A DNA stretch of 21,688 bases from Citricoccus sp. WCRC_4 (GTDB lineage: Bacteria > Actinomycetota > Actinomycetes > Actinomycetales > Micrococcaceae): positions 1 to 21,688 of the forward strand of contig JAPFFX010000318.1 in assembly GCA_026645375.1 (NCBI GenBank). The letters run 5' to 3'. Of the stretch, positions 1-6,499 are shown in pieces. The notes beneath the pieces are model-generated. The model was not told where the DNA came from. It searched no databases and saw only the letters and a program-made list of their open reading frames with translations. Position 1 is the first letter of the stretch. The number at the start of each line of letters is the position of its first letter. The translations under genes and the position numbers were made by a program.

Positions 1-435
1 TCAGGCCTGGGGCGCCTCACCGTCCACGCTGAACGCCCACATCACCCCGTAGCGGTCGAAGACCTGTCCGTACCAGCCACCCCACGGGGCCCGTTCGAAG
101 GGCATGCCCACCGAGCCGCCGCCGTCCACGAGCTTCCGGATGACCGACTCGGCCTCCTGGGTGCTCTCCAGCGTGTAGAGCAGCGAGTACGCGGTGTCCC
201 GCAGCGGGTACTCCTTCTCGTCCATGACGTCACCGCCGGCGAGTTCGCCACCGGGCAGGCTCAGGGTGACGTGCGCCACGGACTGTGGGTCGGGCGTGAA
301 GGGCATGCCCTCCATGGCCGGCATGTCCCCGTAGCGCATGATCTCCAGCTCGCCCCCGAAGACCTCGTGCCAGTGCTCGAAGGCCTCGGCGGTGGTCCCG
401 GGCAGGGAGATGTAGGTGGCCAGGTTCTTGCTCAT
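1..435 (-). CDS. VOC family protein (PhnB-like, glyoxalase/bleomycin-resistance fold)
   Basis: A 144-residue protein of the VOC superfamily, closest in pattern to PhnB/3-demethylubiquinone-methyltransferase-like proteins. It opens with the usual beta strand, then a helix reading AEAFEHWHEVFGGELEIMRYGD, and ends with WGGWYGQVFDRYGVMWAFSV, the family's C-terminal signature (GD-x-G-x-x-W). Such proteins are cytosolic metal-binding enzymes or binding proteins; the substrate cannot be told from sequence. The open frame extends much further upstream, but the ATG at 435 is chosen because AGGAG (443-447 on this strand) lies 7 nt before it; an in-frame ATG at 441 would be only 1 nt from that site. The gene is divergent from the macrolide phosphotransferase gene, with 166 nt between them. 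The family call is firm and the function unknown. Confidence 0.88.
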   Translation of the reverse strand: MSKNLATYISLPGTTAEAFEHWHEVFGGELEIMRYGDMPAMEGMPFTPDPQSVAHVTLSLPGGELAGGDVMDEKEYPLRDTAYSLLYTLESTQEAESVIRKLVDGGGSVGMPFERAPWGGWYGQVFDRYGVMWAFSVDGEAPQA

Positions 436-589
436 GCTCATGCTCCTGTGCTGGGCGGTGGCCGGCTCGGGGCTGGCTCGGTGCTGGGTGGACCGTGACA
501 TCAGCCCTCGGAATGGGTGGCTCCAGCTTCCCGCCGCCGGCGGTCCGGCGCACCTCCGATCCTGCGCAGCGATGGCCAGGGGGTGGTCA

Positions 590-595
590 TAGACT
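590..595 (+). promoter_or_regulatory. -10 box TAGACT of a leaderless promoter for the mph-like gene
   Basis: TAGACT fits TANNNT and ends 6 nt before the ATG at 602, where no ribosome-binding site is visible. Transcription would then begin at or next to the start codon. No convincing -35 is seen. This is inference from spacing, strengthened by the same arrangement at several other genes in the window. Confidence 0.5.
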
Positions 596-601
596 GGGCC
601 G

Positions 602-1510
602 ATGGCCACCGACGATCCCTCGGCGATGTCCGAGGCCGCGATCCGAGCCCGGGCGGCCTCGGCCGGGCTGATGCTCGACGACGGCCCGGTCCGGGTCAAC
701 GAGATGGGCCTGGACTTCCGCGTGGCGATCGCCCGGGACACCGCCGGTCAGGACTGGGTCCTGCGGATCCCCCGCCGGCCGGACGTCACCGCCAGGGCCC
801 AGGACGAGGCCGTGACCCTGCGCCTGGTGGCCCCTCACCTGACCCCGGCCGTTCCCGACTGGCGGATCAGCAGACCGGACCTGATCGCCTATCCCCTGCT
901 ACGCGGGGAGCCCGGACTCACCCTCGACGACAGCGGGGACCCGGTCTGGCACCTGGACATGGCCTCATCGATCTACGCCCGGTCCCTCGGGGACTTCCTG
1001 GCCGAACTGCACGGCATCGACCCGGACGAGGCCACCACCGCCGGGGTGCGGACCCGGAGCCCTGCCGAGGTGCGCCAGGCGTGGCGCACGGACATCGACC
1101 GGGTGGCCGCCGAGTTCGAGGTGGCGCCGGACCTCCGGGACCGGTGGGGCTCCTGGCTGGACGAGGACAGCTACTGGCCGCAGTGGTCGGTCCTCACCCA
1201 CGGAGAGGTCTATCCCGCGCACACGCTCGTGGTGGATGAGCAGATCACGGCGGTCCTGGACTGGACGACGGCGGCCGTGGACGACCCCGCCCGGGACTTC
1301 GCCTTCCATCACGCCTCGGCCCCGGCGGAGGCCTTCGCGGCGACGCTCCAGCGCTACACGGAGCGCGGTGGCCGGGTGTGGCCAAGGCTGGCCGAGCACT
1401 GCGCCGAGCTGCTCTCCGCCAGCCCCGTCGCCTACGGCGTCTTCGCCCTGGACACCGGAATCGAGGAGCACCGACAGGCCGCCGCGGCCCAGCTGAATCC
1501 CGCGGGCTGA
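602..1510 (+). CDS. Macrolide 2'-phosphotransferase family protein (Mph-like)
   Basis: A 302-residue protein with the aminoglycoside/macrolide phosphotransferase fold. The N-lobe has the family phrase WVLRIPRRPDV (near residues 57-67). The catalytic loop reads HGEVYPAH (200-207), and the metal-binding VLDWTTAAVDDPARDF starts near 218 with D220. The C-terminus GGRVWPRLAEH...YGVFALDTG closely resembles Mph enzymes, which phosphorylate the 2'-hydroxyl of macrolides in the cytosol using GTP. The oddity is that the catalytic Asp of the usual HGD is Glu (E202), while His207 of the Mph-type HGDxxxxH pattern is kept. Activity is therefore uncertain, and the protein may act on another substrate. No Shine-Dalgarno is visible; a TANNNT box 6 nt upstream suggests a leaderless message. 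It stands alone and is followed by a hairpin. Confidence 0.88.
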   Translation: MATDDPSAMSEAAIRARAASAGLMLDDGPVRVNEMGLDFRVAIARDTAGQDWVLRIPRRPDVTARAQDEAVTLRLVAPHLTPAVPDWRISRPDLIAYPLLRGEPGLTLDDSGDPVWHLDMASSIYARSLGDFLAELHGIDPDEATTAGVRTRSPAEVRQAWRTDIDRVAAEFEVAPDLRDRWGSWLDEDSYWPQWSVLTHGEVYPAHTLVVDEQITAVLDWTTAAVDDPARDFAFHHASAPAEAFAATLQRYTERGGRVWPRLAEHCAELLSASPVAYGVFALDTGIEEHRQAAAAQLNPAG

Positions 1511-1546
1511 CGGCCGGTGTGGACCCGGCGGACGGGCCGCTCGGAT

Positions 1547-1576
1547 GCGTCCACGGGCCGTTCACCCCGTGGACGC
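1547..1576. terminator. Perfect 11-bp stem-loop after the mph-like gene
   Basis: GCGTCCACGGG (1547-1557) and its exact reverse complement CCCGTGGACGC (1566-1576) flank an 8-nt loop, 37 nt past the mph stop codon. There is no T-run, as is common for actinobacterial terminators. It could instead be a regulatory hairpin upstream of the patatin gene. Confidence 0.55.
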
Positions 1577-1582
1577 CGTCCA

Positions 1583-1623
1583 GTCACCCACGGTGACATC
1601 GCTTCGCGTGGGCGGTCTACCAT
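1583..1623 (+). promoter_or_regulatory. Promoter of the patatin-like gene with an inverted repeat over the -35
   Basis: A -35-like GTGACA (1593-1598) and a -10-like TACCAT (1618-1623) are 19 nt apart. The -10 ends 6 nt before the GTG at 1630, so the message may be leaderless. The -35 is part of a perfect inverted repeat, GTCACC-CAC-GGTGAC (1583-1597), which could be a regulator site. The spacing is a little long, so the -35 is less certain than the -10. Confidence 0.42.
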
Positions 1624-1629
1624 GACGGC

Positions 1630-2469
1630 GTGGAGACCAACAGACCGGTGACGGCATTCGTGCTCGCGGGCGGCGGCGTGCGCGGCGCCGTGCACGTGGG
1701 GCAGTTGCGAGCCCTGCTGGAGCGGGACATCACCCCGGACATGATCGTGGGGACCTCCGTCGGTGCCCTCAACGGCGCCGTCGTCGCCCGCAACCCCCAT
1801 CCCGACGTGGCGCACGAACTCCTCGAGATGTGGCAGACCGACGAGGCCCGCGCCATCTACGGCCAGTCCTGGCTCAGCCAGGCCGGGCGGGTACTGCGGG
1901 GCCGGACCCACACCCTCTCCGCCCAGCCCCTCTGGGACCTGGTCAGCATGCACTTCCCCAACGACGCCCGGATCGAGGACCTCGAGCTGCCCTTCATCAC
2001 GGTCGCCACCTCGATCGAACGTGCCTGCGAGCAGGCGTTCGACTCCGGCCTGCTGGTCCCGGCCGTCGTCGCCTCCTCCACGGTGCCCGGCCTCCTGCCT
2101 CCCACGCAGATCGCCGGCGAGCACTACCTCGACGGCGGCCTGGTCGCCTCGGTGCCCCTGGGCCAGGCAGTGCGCCGCGGCGCCACCACCATCTACGTGC
2201 TGCAGGCGGGCCAGCTGGACCGTGAGCTCACCGTCCCGAAGTCCATGTTCGACACCCTGCGGGTCTCCCTGGCCATCTCCCGCCGCAACAGCTTCACGCA
2301 CGCCTTGGAGCACGTCCCGGACGGCGTCACCGTCCACATCCTGCCCACCGGTGGACGCCCGAACGTGCGCGGGATGAAGTCCATGGTCTCCCTCGAGCAC
2401 ACCGTGGAGCGGGCCGAGCTGGCCTACGCGGCCACCTCGACCGCCTTGGACCGCGGCGTGATGCTCTGA
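1630..2469 (+). CDS. Patatin-like phospholipase family protein
   Basis: A 279-residue patatin-fold acyl hydrolase. All catalytic features are present: oxyanion-hole GGGVRG (14-19), nucleophile elbow GTSVG with Ser43, and DGG with Asp168, which completes the Ser-Asp dyad. The family cleaves acyl ester bonds of phospholipids or related lipids. There is no signal peptide or membrane segment, so it is probably cytosolic or peripheral to the membrane, like the RssA-type bacterial members. The GTG at 1630 is used because the motif begins within 15 residues and a TANNNT box sits 6 nt upstream; the ATG at 1622 is out of frame. The 3' end overlaps the convergent SDR gene by 46 bp. Its substrate cannot be inferred. 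Confidence 0.93.
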   Translation: METNRPVTAFVLAGGGVRGAVHVGQLRALLERDITPDMIVGTSVGALNGAVVARNPHPDVAHELLEMWQTDEARAIYGQSWLSQAGRVLRGRTHTLSAQPLWDLVSMHFPNDARIEDLELPFITVATSIERACEQAFDSGLLVPAVVASSTVPGLLPPTQIAGEHYLDGGLVASVPLGQAVRRGATTIYVLQAGQLDRELTVPKSMFDTLRVSLAISRRNSFTHALEHVPDGVTVHILPTGGRPNVRGMKSMVSLEHTVERAELAYAATSTALDRGVML

Positions 2470-4037
2470 TCGTCCATCTTCTCGGCGGCGGCCAGGATGT
2501 TCTTCGCCATCGCCGGGAAGACGAGTGCATGGAACGGCAGGATGGCCCGCCAGTAGAGCCGCCCCAGGATTCCCTGCGGGATGAACACGGCGCGCTGGCG
2601 GTAGCTCGACCCGCCCCCCTCCCGCGCGTCGACGCCCAGCTGCAGCCAGGCCCGTCCACCCGTCTTCATCTCGGCCCTCAGCGTCAGCAGCCGGCCCGGG
2701 TCGATCGCCTCGACGCGCCACCAGTCCACGTGGTCGTTGACCTTGAGCTGGCCCGGGTCCCGCCGGCCGCGGGCCATCCCGTAGCCGCCCAGCACCTGGT
2801 CCATCACCCCGCGGATCCGCCACAGCACGGACGTCGAGTACCACCCGGTGGTCCCGCCGATCGCCTCGATGGCGCGCCAGACCGCCTCGGGAGAGGCGTC
2901 GCCGTCGCGCTGGCGGACATCGGTGAAGACCGTGTGGCCGGCCCACTCCGGATCGGAGGGCAGCGGTTCGGCGGGGTCGCGGACGGCCAGGACGTCGTCG
3001 TCCCACGTGGCCGGTACGTCCCCCGCGAGCTGGCGGGCGATGGCGCGCCGGCAGGCCTCGCGGTAGGGCGTGAGTCCGCCGGGCGGGTCGGGGATCAGGG
3101 CCGCGATGTCGTGTTCCTCGGAGACCGCGTCCTCGGCCATGGACGCCGCCAGGGGCATCGCGATCCCCCGCGGGATGGGGGTGACCATGCCGATCCAGAA
3201 CCCCGAGAGCCGCGGCGCCGGCAGCGGGGTGGTGAAGATCGTGCGCTTCGACAGACCCGCGACCTCCGCGTAGTCGGACATCATGGTCTTGAACGGCTGG
3301 CTCGTCCCGCAGCCGATGTCGAAGGTGCGATTGACCGGCGCGGTCAGGGCGCAGGCGTGGGCGAGGTAGTAGAGCACGTCCCGGATGGCGATCGGCTCGA
3401 TCCGGTTGTCCAGCCACTTCGGTCCGGGCATGACCGGCAGCCGCTCCGTGAGGTGGCGGATCATCTCGAAGGACACGGACCCGGAGCCGATGATGACCCC
3501 GGCCTCGAACACCAGTGCCGGGACGGTGCCCTCCAGCAGGATCCGCGAGACCTGCTCCCGCGAGCGCATGTGGTCGGAGAGGTCCTCCAGCGGCTTGTCC
3601 GGGTGCAGGCCGCCGAGGAAGACGACCTGCTGGACGCCGGCGTCGGCCGCGGCCTGCGCCACCGTCTCGGCGATGAGTCGTTCGCGGTCGATGAAGTCGT
3701 CGCCCTTGCCCATGGAGTGGACGAGGTACAGCACGGTGTGGACGTCCCGCATGGCCTCGCGGACCTGGTCGGGCTCCTGCAGGTCGGCCTCGGCCCGCTC
3801 GACGGCGTCGAACCACTCCCGGGAGGCCAGGTCGTCCAGGTGCCGGGCCGTGGCCCGGACGGTGAACCCGGCGGCGAGCAGTTCCGGGACCAGTCGACCT
3901 CCCACGTAGCCGGTGGCACCGGTGACGAGCACCCTGCGGCCCGCTCCGTCCGGCAGGGACAGGCCGAGGGGCGAGTCGGGGAGGTCCTGGTCGGACGGGT
4001 CGGAGGAGAAGGGTCGCTGCTCGGCGTGGTGGCTCAT
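2424..4037 (-). CDS. SDR family oxidoreductase with C-terminal DUF2867 domain (YbjT-like)
   Basis: A 537-residue two-domain protein. The N-terminal half is an atypical/extended short-chain dehydrogenase: RRVLVTGATGYVGGRLV (about 34-50) carries the nucleotide-binding TGxxGxxG, followed by YLVHSMGKGDDF and VFLGGLHP. The C-terminal half (about 340-510) matches DUF2867, a START/SRPBCC-like domain, with WYSTSVLWRIRGVMD, GYGMARGRRDP and FPAMAKNIL. Proteins of this build bind NAD(P)H, but no reaction is established. The ATG at 4037 is followed by a roughly 30-residue hydrophilic lead before the Rossmann fold. Upstream, TAGCGT lies 6 nt away and no ribosome-binding site is seen, suggesting a leaderless message. 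The coding 3' end runs 46 bp into the patatin gene on the other strand. Confidence 0.9.
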   Translation of the reverse strand: MSHHAEQRPFSSDPSDQDLPDSPLGLSLPDGAGRRVLVTGATGYVGGRLVPELLAAGFTVRATARHLDDLASREWFDAVERAEADLQEPDQVREAMRDVHTVLYLVHSMGKGDDFIDRERLIAETVAQAAADAGVQQVVFLGGLHPDKPLEDLSDHMRSREQVSRILLEGTVPALVFEAGVIIGSGSVSFEMIRHLTERLPVMPGPKWLDNRIEPIAIRDVLYYLAHACALTAPVNRTFDIGCGTSQPFKTMMSDYAEVAGLSKRTIFTTPLPAPRLSGFWIGMVTPIPRGIAMPLAASMAEDAVSEEHDIAALIPDPPGGLTPYREACRRAIARQLAGDVPATWDDDVLAVRDPAEPLPSDPEWAGHTVFTDVRQRDGDASPEAVWRAIEAIGGTTGWYSTSVLWRIRGVMDQVLGGYGMARGRRDPGQLKVNDHVDWWRVEAIDPGRLLTLRAEMKTGGRAWLQLGVDAREGGGSSYRQRAVFIPQGILGRLYWRAILPFHALVFPAMAKNILAAAEKMDDQSITPRSKAVEVAA

Positions 4038-4043
4038 GGACCC

Positions 4044-4049
4044 ACGCTA
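4044..4049 (-). promoter_or_regulatory. -10 box TAGCGT of a leaderless promoter for the SDR/DUF2867 gene
   Basis: Read on the minus strand, TAGCGT ends 6 nt before the ATG at 4037. No ribosome-binding site or clear -35 is visible. The same hexamer is found 7 nt before the ATPase gene at 11258. Confidence 0.48.
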
Positions 4050-4178
4050 GCCGCAGGCCCGCGGCGACGGTACCGGTGGCGTGGACGCACACGGTCCGGT
4101 CCCGGCGCGGCCGCGACACTGTTCAAGCCCCGTCTCCGTCTGCTGGACTGCAGGGACACCGCAACCCGAGGAGAGCCC

Positions 4179-4658
4179 ATGAGCACGAAGGATCCCGTCA
4201 AGACCCTGCTGGAGAAGCTGGCGGACACCGGCGTATGCATGCTGACCACCACGCACGAGGGACGGATCTACAGCCGCCCCATGGCGCTGCAGGAGGTGGA
4301 CGACGACCATTCACTATGGTTCCTGACCCGGCTGACGAGTCCCAAGATCGAGGACACCACCGGCGGCCAGGCCGTGAACGTGACGGTGGCGGAAAAGGGC
4401 TTCTGGGCCTCGGTGTCCGGCACGGCCACGGTGGTGCGTGACGTAGAGCGTCAGAAGGAGTACTGGAGCAAGGCGACCGAGTCGTTCTACGGCGACGCCT
4501 CCCCGGAGGATCCGCAGGTCGTGCTCCTGAGGGTCGAGCCGGACACCGCCGAGTACTGGGACTCCCCCGGGCTGGCGGCCACGGCCTTCGAGATGGTGCG
4601 CGGCAAGGTCACCGGGGAGCCGGCCCGGCCCGGTGACAATCCCACCGTCCAGCTCTGA
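4179..4658 (+). CDS. Pyridoxamine 5'-phosphate oxidase family protein (general stress protein 26-like)
   Basis: A 159-residue split-barrel flavin-binding-type protein of the Pyrid_ox_like group. Visible landmarks are GVCMLTTTHEGRIYSRPMAL near the N-terminus, HSLWFLTRLTSPKIEDT in the middle, then VAEKGFWASVSGTATVVRD and the C-terminal VLLRVEPDTAEYWDSPG, all typical of the GSP26/YdaG-like proteins. These are small cytosolic proteins that may bind FMN; the physiological reaction is generally unknown. The ATG at 4179 is set by a strong GAGGAG ribosome-binding site (4168-4173), making this one of the clearly leadered genes here. It is preceded by 141 nt of intergenic DNA and converges on the oxidoreductase gene at 4715, with a hairpin between them. 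Confidence 0.92.
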   Translation: MSTKDPVKTLLEKLADTGVCMLTTTHEGRIYSRPMALQEVDDDHSLWFLTRLTSPKIEDTTGGQAVNVTVAEKGFWASVSGTATVVRDVERQKEYWSKATESFYGDASPEDPQVVLLRVEPDTAEYWDSPGLAATAFEMVRGKVTGEPARPGDNPTVQL

Positions 4659-4673
4659 CCCGGTGACCGTGGC

Positions 4674-4712
4674 TGCCGGCCGGCCCCGCGCTCTCGCGGG
4701 CGCCGGACGGCA
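4674..4712. terminator. Bidirectional terminator hairpin
   Basis: Arms 4674-4690 and 4695-4712 pair over about 16 bp, with one mismatch and one bulged base, around the tetraloop CTCT. The hairpin fills the 56-nt gap between two convergent genes, so it could terminate both. There is no T-run on either strand. Confidence 0.68.
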
Positions 4713-4714
4713 GG

Positions 4715-5644
4715 TCAGCGCTCGACGTCGATCACGATCTTGCCCCGGGCCTCGCCGGACTGGCTGAGGCGGAAGCCCTCGGCCACCTCGGCCAGGGGCA
4801 GGACCCGGTCGATGTCCAGGGTCAGCTCCCCTCGCTCGACCCGCGCCAGCAGGTGTGCGAGCCCGTCGCCGTCCGGGCGGACCCACAGCCAGCGCCCGCC
4901 GTGGTCCTCCACGGCGGGGTCGGCGATGGACACATGCCGGCCGCCCTCGTGCAGCACCGCGAGGGTCGTCTCCAGGACGCCCTCGGCGCCGGAGAAGTCG
5001 GCGACCGCCTGGACGCCGTCGGGGGCCAGTTCCCGCACGCGCTCGGTGAGCCCGTCGCCGTACCGGACGGGCACCACGCCCACGGCCTCCAGCTTCGGGA
5101 AGTTGGCCTCGGAGGCCGTGCCGATCACGCGGGCGCCGGTGGCCACCGCCAGTTGGCAGGCCAGGTACCCGACCCCGCCGGAGGCCGCGTGGATCAGCAC
5201 GGTGTCGTCGGCCGTGGGGGCCAGCACGTCGACGGAACGGCGGGCGGTCAACCCGGTGAGGGGCAGTGCCCCGGCCACGTCGTCCTCCACGCCCTCGGGG
5301 ATGACCGCGGCGAACTCGGCCGGAACGGTCACGTACTCGGCGAAGGTGCCGCCGGAGACCACCATCTTGCGGGCGTAGGCCGCGACCCGCTGGCCCGGGC
5401 TGAACTCCGGGGTGTCGGGCCCGACCTCCTCGACGATGCCGGCCACGTCCCAGCCGGGCACCACCGGGAAGTGGGCATCCATCATCGCGTCGAGGCCGCC
5501 GGACATCACCTTCCAGTCCACCGGGTTGACCGAGGACCGCCTGATCCGGATCAGGACCTGACCGGGGCCCACCTTGGGCCGCGGCAGGTCGGTCATCTCC
5601 AGGACGCTGTTGTCTCCGTATCGGGAATACGTCATAGCTCGCAT
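4715..5644 (-). CDS. NADP-dependent oxidoreductase, quinone-oxidoreductase-like (MDR family)
   Basis: A 309-residue medium-chain dehydrogenase/reductase without the structural zinc-binding Cys cluster, so it belongs to the quinone oxidoreductase-like group. The N-terminal GroES-like domain has RSSVNPVDWKVMSG and VPGWDVAGIVEEVG; the Rossmann domain carries VLIHAASGGVGYLACQLA; the C-terminus reads GFRLSQSGEARGKIVIDV. Members reduce quinones or enones with NADPH in the cytosol. The start is uncertain. The ATG at 5644 (MRAMTYSRYG) fits the family's usual first residues, but ATGs at 5659 and 5635 are also in frame and none has a good ribosome-binding site. A GGAGGTGAGG sequence lies further upstream but is too distant. 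It converges with the PPOX-like gene. Confidence 0.9.
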   Translation of the reverse strand: MRAMTYSRYGDNSVLEMTDLPRPKVGPGQVLIRIRRSSVNPVDWKVMSGGLDAMMDAHFPVVPGWDVAGIVEEVGPDTPEFSPGQRVAAYARKMVVSGGTFAEYVTVPAEFAAVIPEGVEDDVAGALPLTGLTARRSVDVLAPTADDTVLIHAASGGVGYLACQLAVATGARVIGTASEANFPKLEAVGVVPVRYGDGLTERVRELAPDGVQAVADFSGAEGVLETTLAVLHEGGRHVSIADPAVEDHGGRWLWVRPDGDGLAHLLARVERGELTLDIDRVLPLAEVAEGFRLSQSGEARGKIVIDVER

Positions 5645-5699
5645 ACCGGGCGCAACCATGGATCAGTGGTGGCTATTCCTCACCTCCATCTCACCGGCC

Positions 5700-6047
5700 T
5701 CACTGGGTGTGCGAGGTGGCGATGTGCAGTTCCTCCAGGATGGACAGCACCGGGGTGCCCGGCTGCCCGATGGCATACAGCATGCTGGCCATGGCCTGCC
5801 GGACGGCCGCGGCCGGCCGCGTGGACCCGTGGGCGTTGGCGAACCGCATGAGGTGCTCGACCAGGGTGATGCGTTCGGTGGTGCGTTCCTCGCTGGGATC
5901 GTTCAGGGTGTCCTCGATGGCCAGGATGGCCAGGCGGGTGGCCACGGCGGCCAGCGTGTCATAGCTGGCCCCGCAGCTGGTGAACGCCACGGCGGTGCGG
6001 TAGTCGGTGGTCAGCAGGGGGATCGGGGTGGTCGTAGGGGTGGTCAT
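5700..6047 (-). CDS. Hypothetical protein, 115 aa
   Basis: I do not recognise this protein. It is 115 residues, soluble, with a Thr-rich start (MTTPTTTPIPLL) and then mostly predicted helix: TAVAFTSCGASYDTLAAVATRLAILAIEDTL, then ERITLVEHLMRF, then AAAVRQAMASMLYAIG. There is no signal peptide or membrane segment. The ATG at 6047 is preferred because GAGGT lies about 4-5 nt upstream; the longer open frame to 6179 runs through low-quality sequence and the adjacent pseudogene. It sits directly beside the broken GH15 gene, and its likely promoter lies at the edge of that remnant. Codon use looks genuine, but the gene could be a recent arrival or an orphan. Confidence 0.62.
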   Translation of the reverse strand: MTTPTTTPIPLLTTDYRTAVAFTSCGASYDTLAAVATRLAILAIEDTLNDPSEERTTERITLVEHLMRFANAHGSTRPAAAVRQAMASMLYAIGQPGTPVLSILEELHIATSHTQ

Positions 6048-6090
6048 GACGACCTCGGGTGGGTGAGTGGTCTTTCCGTTGGACGGGACC

Positions 6091-6118
6091 ACCGTAGGGC
6101 CGGGCACGGACACGTTAA
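6091..6118 (-). promoter_or_regulatory. Putative promoter of the 115-aa gene
   Basis: On the minus strand a -35-like TTAACG (6113-6118) is followed 16 nt later by TACGGT (6091-6096), placing a start of transcription near 6084 and a leader of about 37 nt. The -35 sits exactly where similarity to GH15 stops. This is a motif reading only. Confidence 0.38.
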
Positions 6119-6499
6119 GCCCTCGACCAGCTCGCGCTGGACCGCGTCCACCGTCCCGGCCACGCGCGCGTCGCTCCACGGCAGGACCCCCCCCGCGGGA
6201 TCAGCAGCAGGGCGGCGTCCAGCCCGGTGGAGCCGTAGGACTGGGTGAAGGTGCGCCGCACCGGGTCGTATCCGCGGTCACAGACCTCGTCGTGGATCTC
6301 CTGGCACAACGCCCGCCACCGCTCCGGCGTGGTCCGCCCGGCCCACCCAGTCCGTCCAGAACCTCTCGGTGCAGGACGGGTCGCCGGCTGCGTCGCGGGG
6401 CGCGGGCGGGCTGTGGTGGGAGGGGTGTTACGTCAGGACGAAGGGCACGCTCTGGCCGGCGGCGACCTCGAACTCGGCCACCGTCGGCGAGCCGGAATC
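6119..6499 (-). pseudogene. Remnant of a glycoside hydrolase family 15 (glucoamylase/trehalase-like) gene
   Basis: Three pieces read as GH15 on the minus strand. The first (6499 to about 6338) reads AEFEVAAGQSVPFVLT, a TAA stop at 6428-6430 where the family has Trp, then HPSHHSPPAP and ERFWTDWVGR. The second, in another frame (about 6336-6196), reads PERWRALCQEIHDEVC, TFTQSYGSTGLDAALLLIP. The third, after a frameshift at a C8 run (6188-6195), reads VLPWSDARVAGTVDAVQREL and stops at 6119. From family knowledge the first and second pieces lie roughly 200 residues apart in an intact enzyme of about 600 residues, so an internal deletion removed most of the catalytic (alpha/alpha)6 barrel. Both ends are also missing. 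It cannot encode an active enzyme. It abuts the hydrolase stop codon. Confidence 0.85.

Noticed and set aside
1432..4119. A very long minus-strand open frame (895 codons) across the patatin and SDR genes
   Set aside because: It is a GC-rich shadow frame: Arg/Pro/Gly/His-rich with no family pattern, while other frames over the same DNA carry complete catalytic motifs.
2529..4178. Upstream plus-strand extension of the PPOX-like frame
   Set aside because: It is antisense to the SDR/DUF2867 gene, of shadow composition, and the real start at 4179 has a strong GAGGAG site.
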